Shown here: piece after piece, positions 8,287 to 14,881 of the stretch
Layout of the letters: each line of letters opens with the position of its first letter
Position numbering within the stretch: position 1 is the stretch's first letter
NCBI GenBank assembly: GCA_016293975.1
Contig: JAEDCW010000046.1
Coordinates: forward strand, 1-14,881
DNA from: Clostridia bacterium
Lineage (GTDB): Bacteria > Bacillota > Clostridia > Christensenellales > CAG-138
DNA: 14,881 nt
Reading direction: 5' to 3'
The notes under the pieces: generated by a model
The model's input: only the letters and a program-made list of their open reading frames with translations
Database searches by the model: none
What the model was told of the DNA's origin: nothing
Translations under genes and position numbers: made by a program

Positions 8287-9471
8287 TTAGCCGCCTATCT
8301 CCTTCTTAAACTCATCCACAAGGTCCAGTCTCTCCCAGCTAAACTCGGCATCGTTCCTTCCGAAATGACCGAAGGCAGCGGTTTTTTTGTATACCGGTGC
8401 ACGCAGGTTAAGATGCTTTATGATTGCCGCGGGTCTTAAGTCTACGTGCTTCAAAACTATCTCTGTTATTCTTTCATCGGGTATAATGCCCGTTCCCTGT
8501 GTATCTACCATAACAGAAACGGGATTTGCAACGCCTATTGCGTATGCAATCTGAATCTCGCATCTCTTTGCAAGTCCAGCAGCGACTATATTCTTAGCAA
8601 CATACCGAGCCGCATACGCAGCACTCCTGTCGACCTTTGTGCAGTCTTTGCCGGAGAACGAGCCTCCTCCGTGCCTTGCACATCCGCCGTAGGTATCGAC
8701 TATTATCTTTCTTCCCGTAAGTCCCGAGTCGCCCTGCGGCCCTCCTATTACAAATCTGCCGGTGGGATTGATATAATAAGTCGTTTTCTCATCCAATAAT
8801 GATGCAGGTATTATCGGCTTTATTACGCGCTCCAGTATTTCTTCCCTGATAGTCGAAAGTTCGACATCAGGATTATGCTGAGCAGAAACCACGACGGTAT
8901 CGACCCTAACGGGCTTGTCATCTTCGTATTCAACAGTAACTTGCGCTTTTCCGTCAGGCCTAAGGAACGGGATGGTGCCGTCTCTTCTTACATCGCGCAG
9001 GCGGTGTGTAAGCCTGTGGGCAAGCGCAATAGGCATAGGCATGTATTCGGGCGTTTCATCGCAGGCGTAACCGAACATCATTCCCTGGTCTCCCGCACCT
9101 GTCGAATAATCCTCATCATCTGCCCCTTCCTTTGCCTCAAACGATTTGCTTACACCCATATCTATGTCGGGAGACTGCGAATTTATCGCTGATATGACCG
9201 CAAGCGAATTACCGTCAAATCCCAACTCCGGCCTGTCGTATCCGATTTCGATAACGACGTCCCTTACAAGACGCGGAATATCCACATAACAATCAGTGGT
9301 GACTTCGCCCATAACGAGAACCATTCCCGTGGTAGCGGCACATTCGCAAGCCACTCTTGCATTCGGGTCGCTTTCCAAAATAGTATCCAAAACAGTATCT
9401 GCTATTGCATCACAAACCTTATCGGGATGCCCATCAGTCACAGACTCTGAAGAAAACAAATATTTCGACAT
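8287..9471 (-). CDS. metK: S-adenosylmethionine synthetase
   Basis: This is a 394-residue protein of full family length. It makes S-adenosylmethionine from methionine and ATP, a soluble housekeeping reaction that supplies methyl donor. The ATP and metal motifs are intact: GHPDK at 14-18, GAGDQGMMFGYA at 125-136, and the phosphate loop with GGGSFSGKD beginning at 268 followed by KVDRSAAY to 286. The start at 9471 follows an AGGAT ribosome site. The gene is the first of an apparent metK-crt-hbd transcript. Its upstream region of about 170 nt is shared with a divergent gene. I could not find a convincing minus-strand promoter or a SAM riboswitch core there. Confidence 0.97.
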   Translation of the reverse strand: MSKYLFSSESVTDGHPDKVCDAIADTVLDTILESDPNARVACECAATTGMVLVMGEVTTDCYVDIPRLVRDVVIEIGYDRPELGFDGNSLAVISAINSQSPDIDMGVSKSFEAKEGADDEDYSTGAGDQGMMFGYACDETPEYMPMPIALAHRLTHRLRDVRRDGTIPFLRPDGKAQVTVEYEDDKPVRVDTVVVSAQHNPDVELSTIREEILERVIKPIIPASLLDEKTTYYINPTGRFVIGGPQGDSGLTGRKIIVDTYGGCARHGGGSFSGKDCTKVDRSAAYAARYVAKNIVAAGLAKRCEIQIAYAIGVANPVSVMVDTQGTGIIPDERITEIVLKHVDLRPAAIIKHLNLRAPVYKKTAAFGHFGRNDAEFSWERLDLVDEFKKEIGG

Positions 9472-9565
9472 AGTTATCCTTTCAAATAGAGCTTAACAAG
9501 CCAAGATTTTTATAAGTGTATCACAAATCCCCATACTTTGTATAGACCGCCGGATCAAAGTTTAT

Positions 9566-9594
9566 TTGCTTTACCATGTATAAGATGGTATAGT
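9566..9594 (+). promoter_or_regulatory. Promoter of the DUF2087 gene
   Basis: A -35 box TTGCTT (9566-9571), a 17-bp spacer and an extended -10 TGG-TATAGT (9589-9594) lie about 50 nt before ATG 9646. Predicted transcription starts near 9601. Confidence 0.6.
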
Positions 9595-9615
9595 ACAAGA
9601 AGTACGGTTAAACCG
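9572..9615. promoter_or_regulatory. Cluster of inverted repeats, candidate operator
   Basis: Three inverted repeats follow each other: TACCAT-N7-ATGGTA (9572-9577 and 9585-9590), lying in the promoter spacer and entering the -10; GTAC-N5-GTAC (9593-9605), over the predicted start of transcription; and CGGTT-A-AACCG (9605-9615). The placement suits a repressor that would block the plus-strand promoter and could also affect divergent metK. No regulator is identified, so function is inference. Confidence 0.4.
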
Positions 9616-9645
9616 GCTTATTGAATAAATGTCAGGTAGGTTGTT

Positions 9646-9933
9646 ATGTCCGATTTTCTTCAAACATATGGTATTGATGAGCTGTTTTACAAGAAAACGA
9701 TTTCGAACTTTGTAAAAGACGGAATCGCGCAGATACCGACGCAGCAAAAAAAGCGCATTGCGGTTATTTATGAGCTTTCAAAGGACTTCGAGCCCGGATG
9801 TGAATACCCCGAGAGCGAAGTTAACAGGCGCATTATTGCGCATAATGATGACTACTGCCTCATAAGACGAGAAATGGTGTGTCTGGGGCTTATGAAGCGT
9901 CAAGCAGGCGTATACAAAAGAACAGAGTTGTAA
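9646..9933 (+). CDS. Small DUF2087-domain protein
   Basis: This 95-residue soluble protein has no signal peptide or membrane segment. Residues about 30-92 match my memory of the DUF2087 pattern: a KKR-x-A-V-I-Y-E-L-S start, a central EYPESEVNRRI helix, a DDYCLIRREMV segment, and a final GLMKRQAGVYKR, resembling a short winged-helix fold. In other bacteria this domain occurs alone or at the C-terminus of ArsR- or GntR-type regulators, so a DNA-binding or regulatory role is possible but unproven. ATG 9646 has a modest ribosome site (AGGTAGG) 6 nt upstream, and in-frame stops just before it exclude a longer start. It is a single-gene unit with its own promoter and terminator, divergent from metK. 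Confidence 0.85.
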   Translation: MSDFLQTYGIDELFYKKTISNFVKDGIAQIPTQQKKRIAVIYELSKDFEPGCEYPESEVNRRIIAHNDDYCLIRREMVCLGLMKRQAGVYKRTEL

Positions 9934-9936
9934 AAT

Positions 9937-9971
9937 AAAGAGCTTGGTGCTTACGCTGCCAAGCTCTTTTT
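9937..9971 (+). terminator. Strong intrinsic terminator, probably bidirectional
   Basis: A perfect 11-bp stem AAAGAGCTTGG/CCAAGCTCTTT (9937-9947 and 9959-9969) has an 11-nt loop and a T-run ending at 9971. It starts 3 nt past the stop of the DUF2087 gene. Read on the other strand the hairpin is followed by CTCTTTATTTTA, so it may also end the aldehyde dehydrogenase transcript, whose stop is at 10047. Confidence 0.9.
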
Positions 9972-10046
9972 GTCATCGATTTTATGCCACGTAACACATC
10001 GGCTAAGTGCCGAAAAGAGCTCTTAAAAATACTGTCAAATACCTCT

Positions 10047-11426
10047 CTATTTCAGGAACATCGATATCAGCTTGTCTTTCTTTTTGCTGTAAGGGCTGTA
10101 CCTGATATTTACATCGAGCCAAGTGCCCTTTCTAACGATGCTCTTTTTGTGCGAGAATGTTTCAAATCCTGCCTTGCCGTGGTATGTACCCATTCCACTC
10201 GAGCCCACGCCACCAAAACCCATCTTGCTGGTACCAACGTGCATTATCGTGTCGTTAGTGCATGCACCGCCGAAGCTGCACCTCTCGGTCACATGGCCGA
10301 TCGCATTCTTATCCTCCGAGAAGATATAGAGCGCGAGCGGATGCGGCAGCCTATTCAGATATTCGACAGCAGACTTAAAATCCCTATAAGCAAGTACAGG
10401 CAATATCGGGCCAAATATCTCTTCCTGCATTATCGAGTCCGTCCACTCGACATTTTTCATAACCGTGGGTTCAATTCTCAGCTTATCACTTTGACTGTTT
10501 CCGCCAAACACCACTTTATTTGCGTCTATCAGCGACAACAGACGTTCAAAATGCTTGTTATTTACTATTTTGCCGTAATTCGGATTATCCAATGGACAGT
10601 CACCGTACTGTGCTTTGATTTGGCGGATTATCTCATCAACGAGCTTATCGGCTATTTTTTCATCGCACAAAATATAGTCGGGTGCGACACAGGTCTGCCC
10701 ACAGTTTATGAATTTACCGAATACTATTCGCTTTGCCGCAAGTTCAATTTTGGCGGTGTCGTCAACTATGCACGGGCTTTTGCCGCCGAGCTCGAGAGAT
10801 ACCGGAATTATATTTTCTGCGGCATGTCTTAGCACCTCTTTACCCACTGCTTGACTTCCGGTAAAAAACATGTAATCGAATTTTTCGTCTAAGAGACTTT
10901 TGCTCTCCTCTCTGCCACCGAGTACGACCGAAGCATATTCGGGTGCAAAGCTATCATCTATGATCGACTTTATCACAGCACTGACATTAGGTGAGTAAGC
11001 ACTGGGTTTTATAACAGCCGTATTTCCAGCCGCAAGCGCATCAACAAACGGCTCAATGCTCAACAAAAACGGGTAATTCCACGGGCTCATTATCAGCACT
11101 GTACCGTAGGGCGATGGTTTTATTACATAAGTAGCCGGAAACTGGGCTATATCTGCAAGCTGTTTCCTGTCCGCAGAAAATTTCTTTATGTTCTTGAGCA
11201 TATAGCCGATTTCACTGAGGACGAGTCCTACCTCACACATATAGCTTTCCGATTTGCTCTTTCCGAGGTCTTTTTTGAGCGCATCATACACTTCCTGCTC
11301 ATGGCGCAGAATGGAAGCACGCAATCTCTTCAGCGCATCAATCCTGTATTGGGTTTTATGAGTCTTACCCAACGCAAAAAACTCTTTCTGCTTCCGTACA
11401 ATGCTGCTTATCTCTTCGGATCTCAT
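10047..11426 (-). CDS. NAD(P)-dependent aldehyde dehydrogenase (class 3-like)
   Basis: With the start at 11426 the protein has 459 residues, the usual size for the short class-3/YwdH-like branch. It oxidises an aldehyde to the acid using NAD(P). The active site is complete: SPWNYP (114-119) with Asn117, general base Glu212 in LELGGK, nucleophile Cys246 in GQTC, and EEIFGP (335-340) holding the cofactor ribose. The C-terminus is basic (SKKKDKL), as in relatives that act on long-chain or aromatic aldehydes. The frame could start upstream at 11489, but that ATG falls inside the -35 box of a good promoter, while 11426 has a GGGGG ribosome site. The gene stands alone, so its substrate is not shown by context. 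Confidence 0.93.
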   Translation of the reverse strand: MRSEEISSIVRKQKEFFALGKTHKTQYRIDALKRLRASILRHEQEVYDALKKDLGKSKSESYMCEVGLVLSEIGYMLKNIKKFSADRKQLADIAQFPATYVIKPSPYGTVLIMSPWNYPFLLSIEPFVDALAAGNTAVIKPSAYSPNVSAVIKSIIDDSFAPEYASVVLGGREESKSLLDEKFDYMFFTGSQAVGKEVLRHAAENIIPVSLELGGKSPCIVDDTAKIELAAKRIVFGKFINCGQTCVAPDYILCDEKIADKLVDEIIRQIKAQYGDCPLDNPNYGKIVNNKHFERLLSLIDANKVVFGGNSQSDKLRIEPTVMKNVEWTDSIMQEEIFGPILPVLAYRDFKSAVEYLNRLPHPLALYIFSEDKNAIGHVTERCSFGGACTNDTIMHVGTSKMGFGGVGSSGMGTYHGKAGFETFSHKKSIVRKGTWLDVNIRYSPYSKKKDKLISMFLK

Positions 11427-11460
11427 ACTGTCCCCCTTGTTGATCGAGTATAGATAGCAG

Positions 11461-11489
11461 ATTATAACCCTTGGTAGCCTGCTTTTCAA
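11461..11489 (-). promoter_or_regulatory. Promoter of the aldehyde dehydrogenase gene
   Basis: On the minus strand TTGAAA (11489-11484), a 17-bp spacer and a perfect TATAAT (11466-11461) form one of the best sigma-A-type promoters in the window. Transcription would start near 11454, about 28 nt before ATG 11426. Confidence 0.8.
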
Positions 11490-11542
11490 CCACGCATAGT
11501 CAAATATAGTGTTTTTGTCGTAGCATAGGTCGTTTTATGGGC

Positions 11543-11571
11543 TTCAACTGCAGGTAACTTTAGAGTATAAT
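11543..11571 (+). promoter_or_regulatory. Promoter of the PH-domain/YitT operon
   Basis: TTCAAC (11543-11548), a 17-bp spacer and a perfect TATAAT (11566-11571) lie 38 nt before the start codon at 11610. It is divergent from the aldehyde dehydrogenase promoter, with 53 bp between their -35 boxes. Confidence 0.7.
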
Positions 11572-11609
11572 AATGTAACAATATTAAAGCTACTTATACC
11601 GGAGGACAG

Positions 11610-11984
11610 ATGATAGATTTCAAAAATGCTAAATTCCTTAAACTACGGCTTGTTTCCACCGATGCACTCGAATCTAAGCTAAATCCTATGTTGATATCAG
11701 ACGAAAGAATACTCGGTGCGTACAGAACCGTACGCGACAGCGTTGTATTTACCACAAAGAGAATCATCGCTATCAACTTCCAGGGTATTACGGGAGTAAA
11801 AGTGGACTATACCACCCTGCCCTACAACCGCATACACGCATTCTCAATTGAAACAGCCGGACTTCTCGATATAGACAGTACGCTCGAGCTTTGGTATTCT
11901 GAATTGGGAAGCGTAAAATTTGAGTTTACCGGCAACACAAACCTGACCGATATCTGTCAGTATATCGGCAACGCGATGCTTTAA
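11610..11984 (+). CDS. Bacterial PH-domain protein (YvbH-like)
   Basis: This 124-residue protein has no signal peptide or membrane helix. The whole length fits the single-domain bacterial pleckstrin-homology family (the bPH_1/PF08000 type, from memory). Markers are SDERIL followed by AYRTVRDSVVFTTKRIIAI (about 30-55), QGITGVKVDYTTLPY (about 58-72), HAFSIETAG (about 75-83), a LELWYSELG strand and a closing amphipathic helix. These domains form beta-barrel assemblies with no established enzyme activity. The start at 11610 has GGAGG 4 nt upstream. The YitT-family membrane gene begins 15 nt after its stop, so the two are cotranscribed and may act together at the membrane (inference). Confidence 0.88.
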   Translation: MIDFKNAKFLKLRLVSTDALESKLNPMLISDERILGAYRTVRDSVVFTTKRIIAINFQGITGVKVDYTTLPYNRIHAFSIETAGLLDIDSTLELWYSELGSVKFEFTGNTNLTDICQYIGNAML

Positions 11985-11999
11985 CGGATTGGAAAAAGT

Positions 12000-12872
12000 A
12001 TGAAAAAGAAACCAACAAAAGAAAGCATAAAAAAGCTGTCGATTGATATCCTTTTCGATATAGTCGGAAGCACCCTGTTTGCAATGGGCATATACAGTTT
12101 CGCTGCCAAAGCCGATTTTGCTCCCGGCGGGATATCTGGCCTTAGCATCATCATCAACCACTACACGTCGATTCCGATAGGTGTGTGCACATTGATACTC
12201 AACATACCCGTTATATTGATCTGCCTGAAGACATTGGGGAAAAAGTTCCTGTTTACATCATTGCGCACGATGATAATAGGCGCTGTAATAATGGACGTTA
12301 TATTTCCCCTGTTCCCAACGTACAGCGGCGACAGCCTTATGGCGGCTCTATTTGCGGGAGCGCTTTCCGGCGCAGGACTTGCGCTTATTTACTGGAGGGG
12401 CTCGTCCACCGGTGGCACGGACTTCCTCATACTGAGTCTCAGAAAGAAGTTCCCCCATCTCTCAATAGGTACGATATCAATATTCATCGATGGCATTGTA
12501 ATCGTACTTGGTGGATTTGTTTTCGGAAGAATCGATGCGGTTTTGCAAGGTATCGTCATGACCGCAGTAAGCACGACCATAATAGACAAGATAACTTCGG
12601 GCTTTATGACCGGTCAGGTCGTATTCGTGGTTACAGCACAGGGTCAAGAGATATCCGATTTGATAATGAACGACATCGGAAGAGGTGTCACGGCAATAAA
12701 CGCAACCGGTATGTTCTCTGGAACGGGAAAGCGCATATTGATGTGCGCCTGTTCAAGAGCGGAAGCCTGTCGAATCAGAGGCCTTGCATATCAAATCGAT
12801 AAGAGCGCTTTCGTGTTGCTCTGCCCGTATGATACGGCATACGGCTTGGGTTTCCAGCCTCCCGCCGAATAA
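12000..12872 (+). CDS. YitT-family membrane protein
   Basis: This is a 290-residue protein of the usual family length. A basic N-terminus is followed by about five hydrophobic segments (roughly 15-35, 58-77, 86-106, 112-132, 158-177), with family motifs APGGISGLS (41-49) and GSSTGGTD (134-141). The soluble C-terminal part (about 205-285) is a DUF2179 domain, marked by GRGVTAINATGMFSG (227-241) and KRILMC (244-249). YitT proteins are widespread in Bacillota, but their substrate is not established. The start follows the PH-domain gene by 15 nt with only a weak ribosome site (GGAAAAA), suggesting translational coupling. A hairpin follows the stop. Confidence 0.92.
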   Translation: MKKKPTKESIKKLSIDILFDIVGSTLFAMGIYSFAAKADFAPGGISGLSIIINHYTSIPIGVCTLILNIPVILICLKTLGKKFLFTSLRTMIIGAVIMDVIFPLFPTYSGDSLMAALFAGALSGAGLALIYWRGSSTGGTDFLILSLRKKFPHLSIGTISIFIDGIVIVLGGFVFGRIDAVLQGIVMTAVSTTIIDKITSGFMTGQVVFVVTAQGQEISDLIMNDIGRGVTAINATGMFSGTGKRILMCACSRAEACRIRGLAYQIDKSAFVLLCPYDTAYGLGFQPPAE

Positions 12873-12888
12873 TTAACCGTTGAAACAC

Positions 12889-12915
12889 AAAAGCCCCGGG
12901 GGGGGGCTTTCTTTA
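12889..12915 (+). terminator. Bidirectional intrinsic terminator between convergent operons
   Basis: AAAGCCCC (12890-12897) pairs with GGGGCTTT (12903-12910) around a loop of five G, followed by CTTTATTT. On the minus strand the same stem is followed by TGTGTTT, so it can also end the ABC transporter transcript whose stop is at 12928. The stem and loop give an uninterrupted run of nine G (12898-12906). Confidence 0.8.
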
Positions 12916-12927
12916 TTTACGTCTGTA

Positions 12928-13803
12928 TCAGACCAAGTCGAACTTTTTAGTTAGCAGTCTCTGCGTTACAAGGAACGATACAACGCACATTACGACCGAT
13001 ACACATATGTTGATTATCATGCTGTTTGAGGTCATCTGACCGATGTATGTAAACGCCTCAAACACTTCCGAATTATTAACAGTTGTGTTGATCGATGTCA
13101 ACGTCATAACAGTGCTGAGAACGGATGAAAGAAGCAAGCTCACGCCCATGTAGACTCCTATCGCGACCAGTATCGGATGCTTGTGTGACACCTTGTAGCC
13201 TATTGTCAGACACATATATCCGAACAGTATCGAATAAAAAGGTGATAACAATAACTGAATTGCAATAAGCAGTATCTGACCTGAGAAAATCTCAGTAAGC
13301 TCCTGTGTGAAGTACCCCGCAATATCGATGCTGTCGACCGCATTTATGATCTCACTTCCGATTCCCGACATGCCAAACCCTACGAGTATGAATGAAGCAC
13401 CCGCTAAAAGAACAGCAACCGCCGAAAGCACATACCATATCAACCCAGACAATGTTTTTGATACGAGATGGTCTGTACCCGTAACAGGAAGTGTAAAAGA
13501 CAAGTAACCTTCGTTCGTCAAAAGATTGGTGTAGAATCTGCCCATTACGATTATCTGCACAGCTATAGAAGCACCTCCCACTACAAACGCTATCAACAGT
13601 ATTGACAGCATTATGGTGATGGAAATCATGGCGCTTGATACTAAGGCATCCTCAGGTTGCTGGTTTTCGGATGCAACTATAGGTCTTAGGCCGAACCCAA
13701 ACAACAACCCCGCGATTACGCCTGCTATTATTATAATGCAAAGAATCGGTATTAACGTGCGTGACAATGCCCGCAAATCATATTTTATTAATCTACCTAA
13801 CAT
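12928..13803 (-). CDS. ABC transporter permease (ABC-2-like, YtrC/D-like)
   Basis: This 291-residue protein is very hydrophobic. It opens with the basic LIKYDLRAL helix seen in ABC-2-type permeases. About six membrane segments follow (roughly 15-38, 60-88, 116-143, 175-197, 207-232 and 265-284). The first extracytoplasmic loop is about 20 residues, and a longer loop around 144-172 carries acidic residues. Its ATG lies inside the last codons of the ATPase gene, a 7-nt overlap (13797-13803), so the two are translationally coupled and form one transporter. Placement after a YtrA-like regulator suggests a role in response to cell-wall-active compounds or envelope stress, by analogy with Bacillus ytr operons. 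The substrate cannot be read from the sequence. Confidence 0.85.
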   Translation of the reverse strand: MLGRLIKYDLRALSRTLIPILCIIIIAGVIAGLLFGFGLRPIVASENQQPEDALVSSAMISITIMLSILLIAFVVGGASIAVQIIVMGRFYTNLLTNEGYLSFTLPVTGTDHLVSKTLSGLIWYVLSAVAVLLAGASFILVGFGMSGIGSEIINAVDSIDIAGYFTQELTEIFSGQILLIAIQLLLSPFYSILFGYMCLTIGYKVSHKHPILVAIGVYMGVSLLLSSVLSTVMTLTSINTTVNNSEVFEAFTYIGQMTSNSMIINICVSVVMCVVSFLVTQRLLTKKFDLV

Positions 13804-14495
13804 CTGAATGCCTCCCTGAATAATTCGTCCACCGACTTCCCGTACTGTGTTCTGACATTATCGACAATATCGTATGCCGCGATCTTTCCGTTGCGAAGGA
13901 AAATAAACTCATCAAGGACCCTTTCAATGTCGTATATGAGATGCGTCGATATGATTATCGTAGCATCGGGGTTGAAGTTTGAAATTATCATATCGAGAAT
14001 AATATCCCTTGCCGCAGGGTCTACGCCGCCTATGGGTTCATCGAGAAGAAAAAGCTTTGCTTTTCTCGACATAACCAGAACCAACTGAACCTTCTCTTTT
14101 GTTCCCTTGGAGAGCGTCTTAAGCCTTGCCTTGAGAGGAACACTGAGGCGCCTAAGCATATTCACCGCCGTCTCATCATCGAAATCGTCATAGAAATCGT
14201 TGAAGAGCTCAATACAATCTGATACCGTCATCGCATTCGACAGATACGTATGCTCAGGAAGGTAAGATACGATTCTCTTGGTATCTACTCCGACGGGATT
14301 CCCGTCTATAGTAACGCCGCCCTTTGTAGGCGACAGCAAACCCGCGCATATCTTCAGAAACGTCGTCTTTCCGCTTCCATTCGGTCCGAGCAAGCCGATT
14401 ATACGCCCGGTCGGGAGTGAGATGTTTATATCATCCAATACAAATCCCGCACCATAGTTTTTGCTTAGATTTGTGCATTTTAACAGTTCCTGCAT
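13797..14495 (-). CDS. ABC transporter ATP-binding protein (YtrB-like)
   Basis: This is a 232-residue single nucleotide-binding domain. The Walker A loop is GPNGSGKTT (37-45), Walker B is KLFLLDEP (147-154) with catalytic Glu153, a D-loop GGVDP follows, and the switch histidine is His185 in STHL. The signature is LSKGTKEK (128-135) instead of LSGGQ, and the Q-loop position reads YLPEH with Glu81 in place of glutamine. Both variants are seen in the YtrB/EcsA-like branch, so the enzyme is probably active. The ribosome site GGAGG lies within the last codons of the upstream repressor gene, 1 nt separates the two genes, and the permease overlaps the 3' end. Confidence 0.93.
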   Translation of the reverse strand: MQELLKCTNLSKNYGAGFVLDDINISLPTGRIIGLLGPNGSGKTTFLKICAGLLSPTKGGVTIDGNPVGVDTKRIVSYLPEHTYLSNAMTVSDCIELFNDFYDDFDDETAVNMLRRLSVPLKARLKTLSKGTKEKVQLVLVMSRKAKLFLLDEPIGGVDPAARDIILDMIISNFNPDATIIISTHLIYDIERVLDEFIFLRNGKIAAYDIVDNVRTQYGKSVDELFREAFRC

Positions 14496-14496
14496 A

Positions 14497-14868
14497 TCAT
14501 TCCTCCGTGTTATTCCGGGTATTACCGATAATACCCACTATGTCCTCATCACAATACCCAATCATATGCATACGGTCTAAATAGTCTTTCGTATACATGT
14601 CAGCCAGTCTGCTCCTCGCTGATGCAATTACCTCGACATTGCATGTAACATACCGCCCGGAAGTCCTCTCCGTATAACACAATTCGTAGCGTTCAAGCTC
14701 TGCCAATGCCTTCTGCACCGTGTTTGGATTGACAGACGCCTGCGACGCCAAATCGCGAACGGACGGAAGCTTCTCCCCCGGCTGTATCTTACCGGATGCT
14801 ATCTCCATCGAAAGATAATTGACAATCTGGAGGTAGATAGGCAAATTGTTATCAAATACCCATCGCAT
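14497..14868 (-). CDS. GntR-family transcriptional repressor, YtrA-like
   Basis: This is a 123-residue protein typical of the short YtrA subfamily: an N-terminal winged helix-turn-helix and a small C-terminal helical dimerisation part, with no ligand-binding domain. The HTH core is visible in PIYLQIVNYL (10-19), SGKIQPGEKLPSVRDLA (25-41) and NPNTVQKALAELER (47-60), followed by the wing TSGRYVT (69-75). In Bacillus and relatives such a repressor controls the ABC genes downstream, including itself. Here it directly precedes the ATPase gene (1-nt gap). The start at 14868 has an AGGGGAG ribosome site ending 4 nt from the right edge side, so promoter and operator lie outside the window. Confidence 0.92.
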   Translation of the reverse strand: MRWVFDNNLPIYLQIVNYLSMEIASGKIQPGEKLPSVRDLASQASVNPNTVQKALAELERYELCYTERTSGRYVTCNVEVIASARSRLADMYTKDYLDRMHMIGYCDEDIVGIIGNTRNNTEE

Positions 14869-14881
14869 TTTTGTCTCCCCT

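Noticed and set aside
9472..9645. Possible SAM riboswitch in the metK leader
   Set aside because: The minus-strand leader lacks the conserved core segments of SAM-I and the SMK-type pattern, and has no hairpin plus T-run before the metK start. Some inverted repeats are present, but they fit an operator for the divergent promoter better.
9984..10832. Plus-strand frame opposite the aldehyde dehydrogenase
   Set aside because: It lacks a ribosome site, shows no domain, and is antisense to a gene with an intact active site. The terminator at 9937-9971 separates it from any plus-strand promoter.
11427..11489. N-terminal 21-residue extension of the aldehyde dehydrogenase
   Set aside because: It has no ribosome site, would start inside a promoter -35 box, and makes the protein longer than the family. 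The residues are not a convincing signal peptide.
12185..12802. Second plus-strand frame inside the YitT gene
   Set aside because: Its translation is rich in His, Arg and Cys without motifs. The overlapping YitT frame has matching family motifs and length.

Overview
The window looks like the chromosome of a low-to-moderate GC Bacillota, most likely a Clostridia. The evidence is strong GGAGG-type ribosome sites, sigma-A-like promoters with TATAAT boxes, compact intrinsic terminators, clostridial-type crt and hbd genes, and the Gram-positive families YitT, bacterial PH domain and YtrA-type GntR/ABC. No rRNA, tRNA, CRISPR array, transposase or phage gene is visible. I cannot name a species.

Left part (1-6445, minus strand): one uninterrupted reading frame of at least 2148 codons starts at 6445 and runs off the left edge. 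It begins with a signal peptide. It then carries a beta-rich N-terminal region, four OB-like double modules, two Ig-like segments, a PHP-type metallohydrolase core of the CehA/McbA kind with a full set of metal ligands, a GATase-like Rossmann domain, and two more OB-like modules. Modules 1 and 3 are encoded by a perfect 539-bp direct repeat 1185 bp apart, while modules 2 and 4 have diverged. This is the most unusual object in the window.

Middle part (6593-9971): metK, crt and hbd lie in that order on the minus strand with gaps of 24 and 8 nt, followed by a hairpin. They look like one transcript joining SAM synthesis to the crotonyl-CoA/3-hydroxybutyryl-CoA steps of butyrate-type metabolism. 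Divergent from metK is a small DUF2087-type gene, whose good promoter overlaps several inverted repeats and which ends in a strong terminator.

Right part (10047-14881): an NAD(P)-dependent aldehyde dehydrogenase (minus) and a two-gene plus-strand operon (PH-domain protein, then a YitT-family membrane protein) diverge from a shared region holding two back-to-back promoters. A bidirectional hairpin at about 12890-12910 separates that operon from a convergent minus-strand operon of three tightly packed genes: a YtrA-like GntR repressor, an ABC ATPase and an ABC permease. Its promoter lies beyond the right edge.

Every gene interval is accounted for, and there is no stretch above 300 bases without a gene. 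Most genes are standard housekeeping or membrane functions. The large secreted modular hydrolase and its identical internal repeats are the accessory feature worth following.
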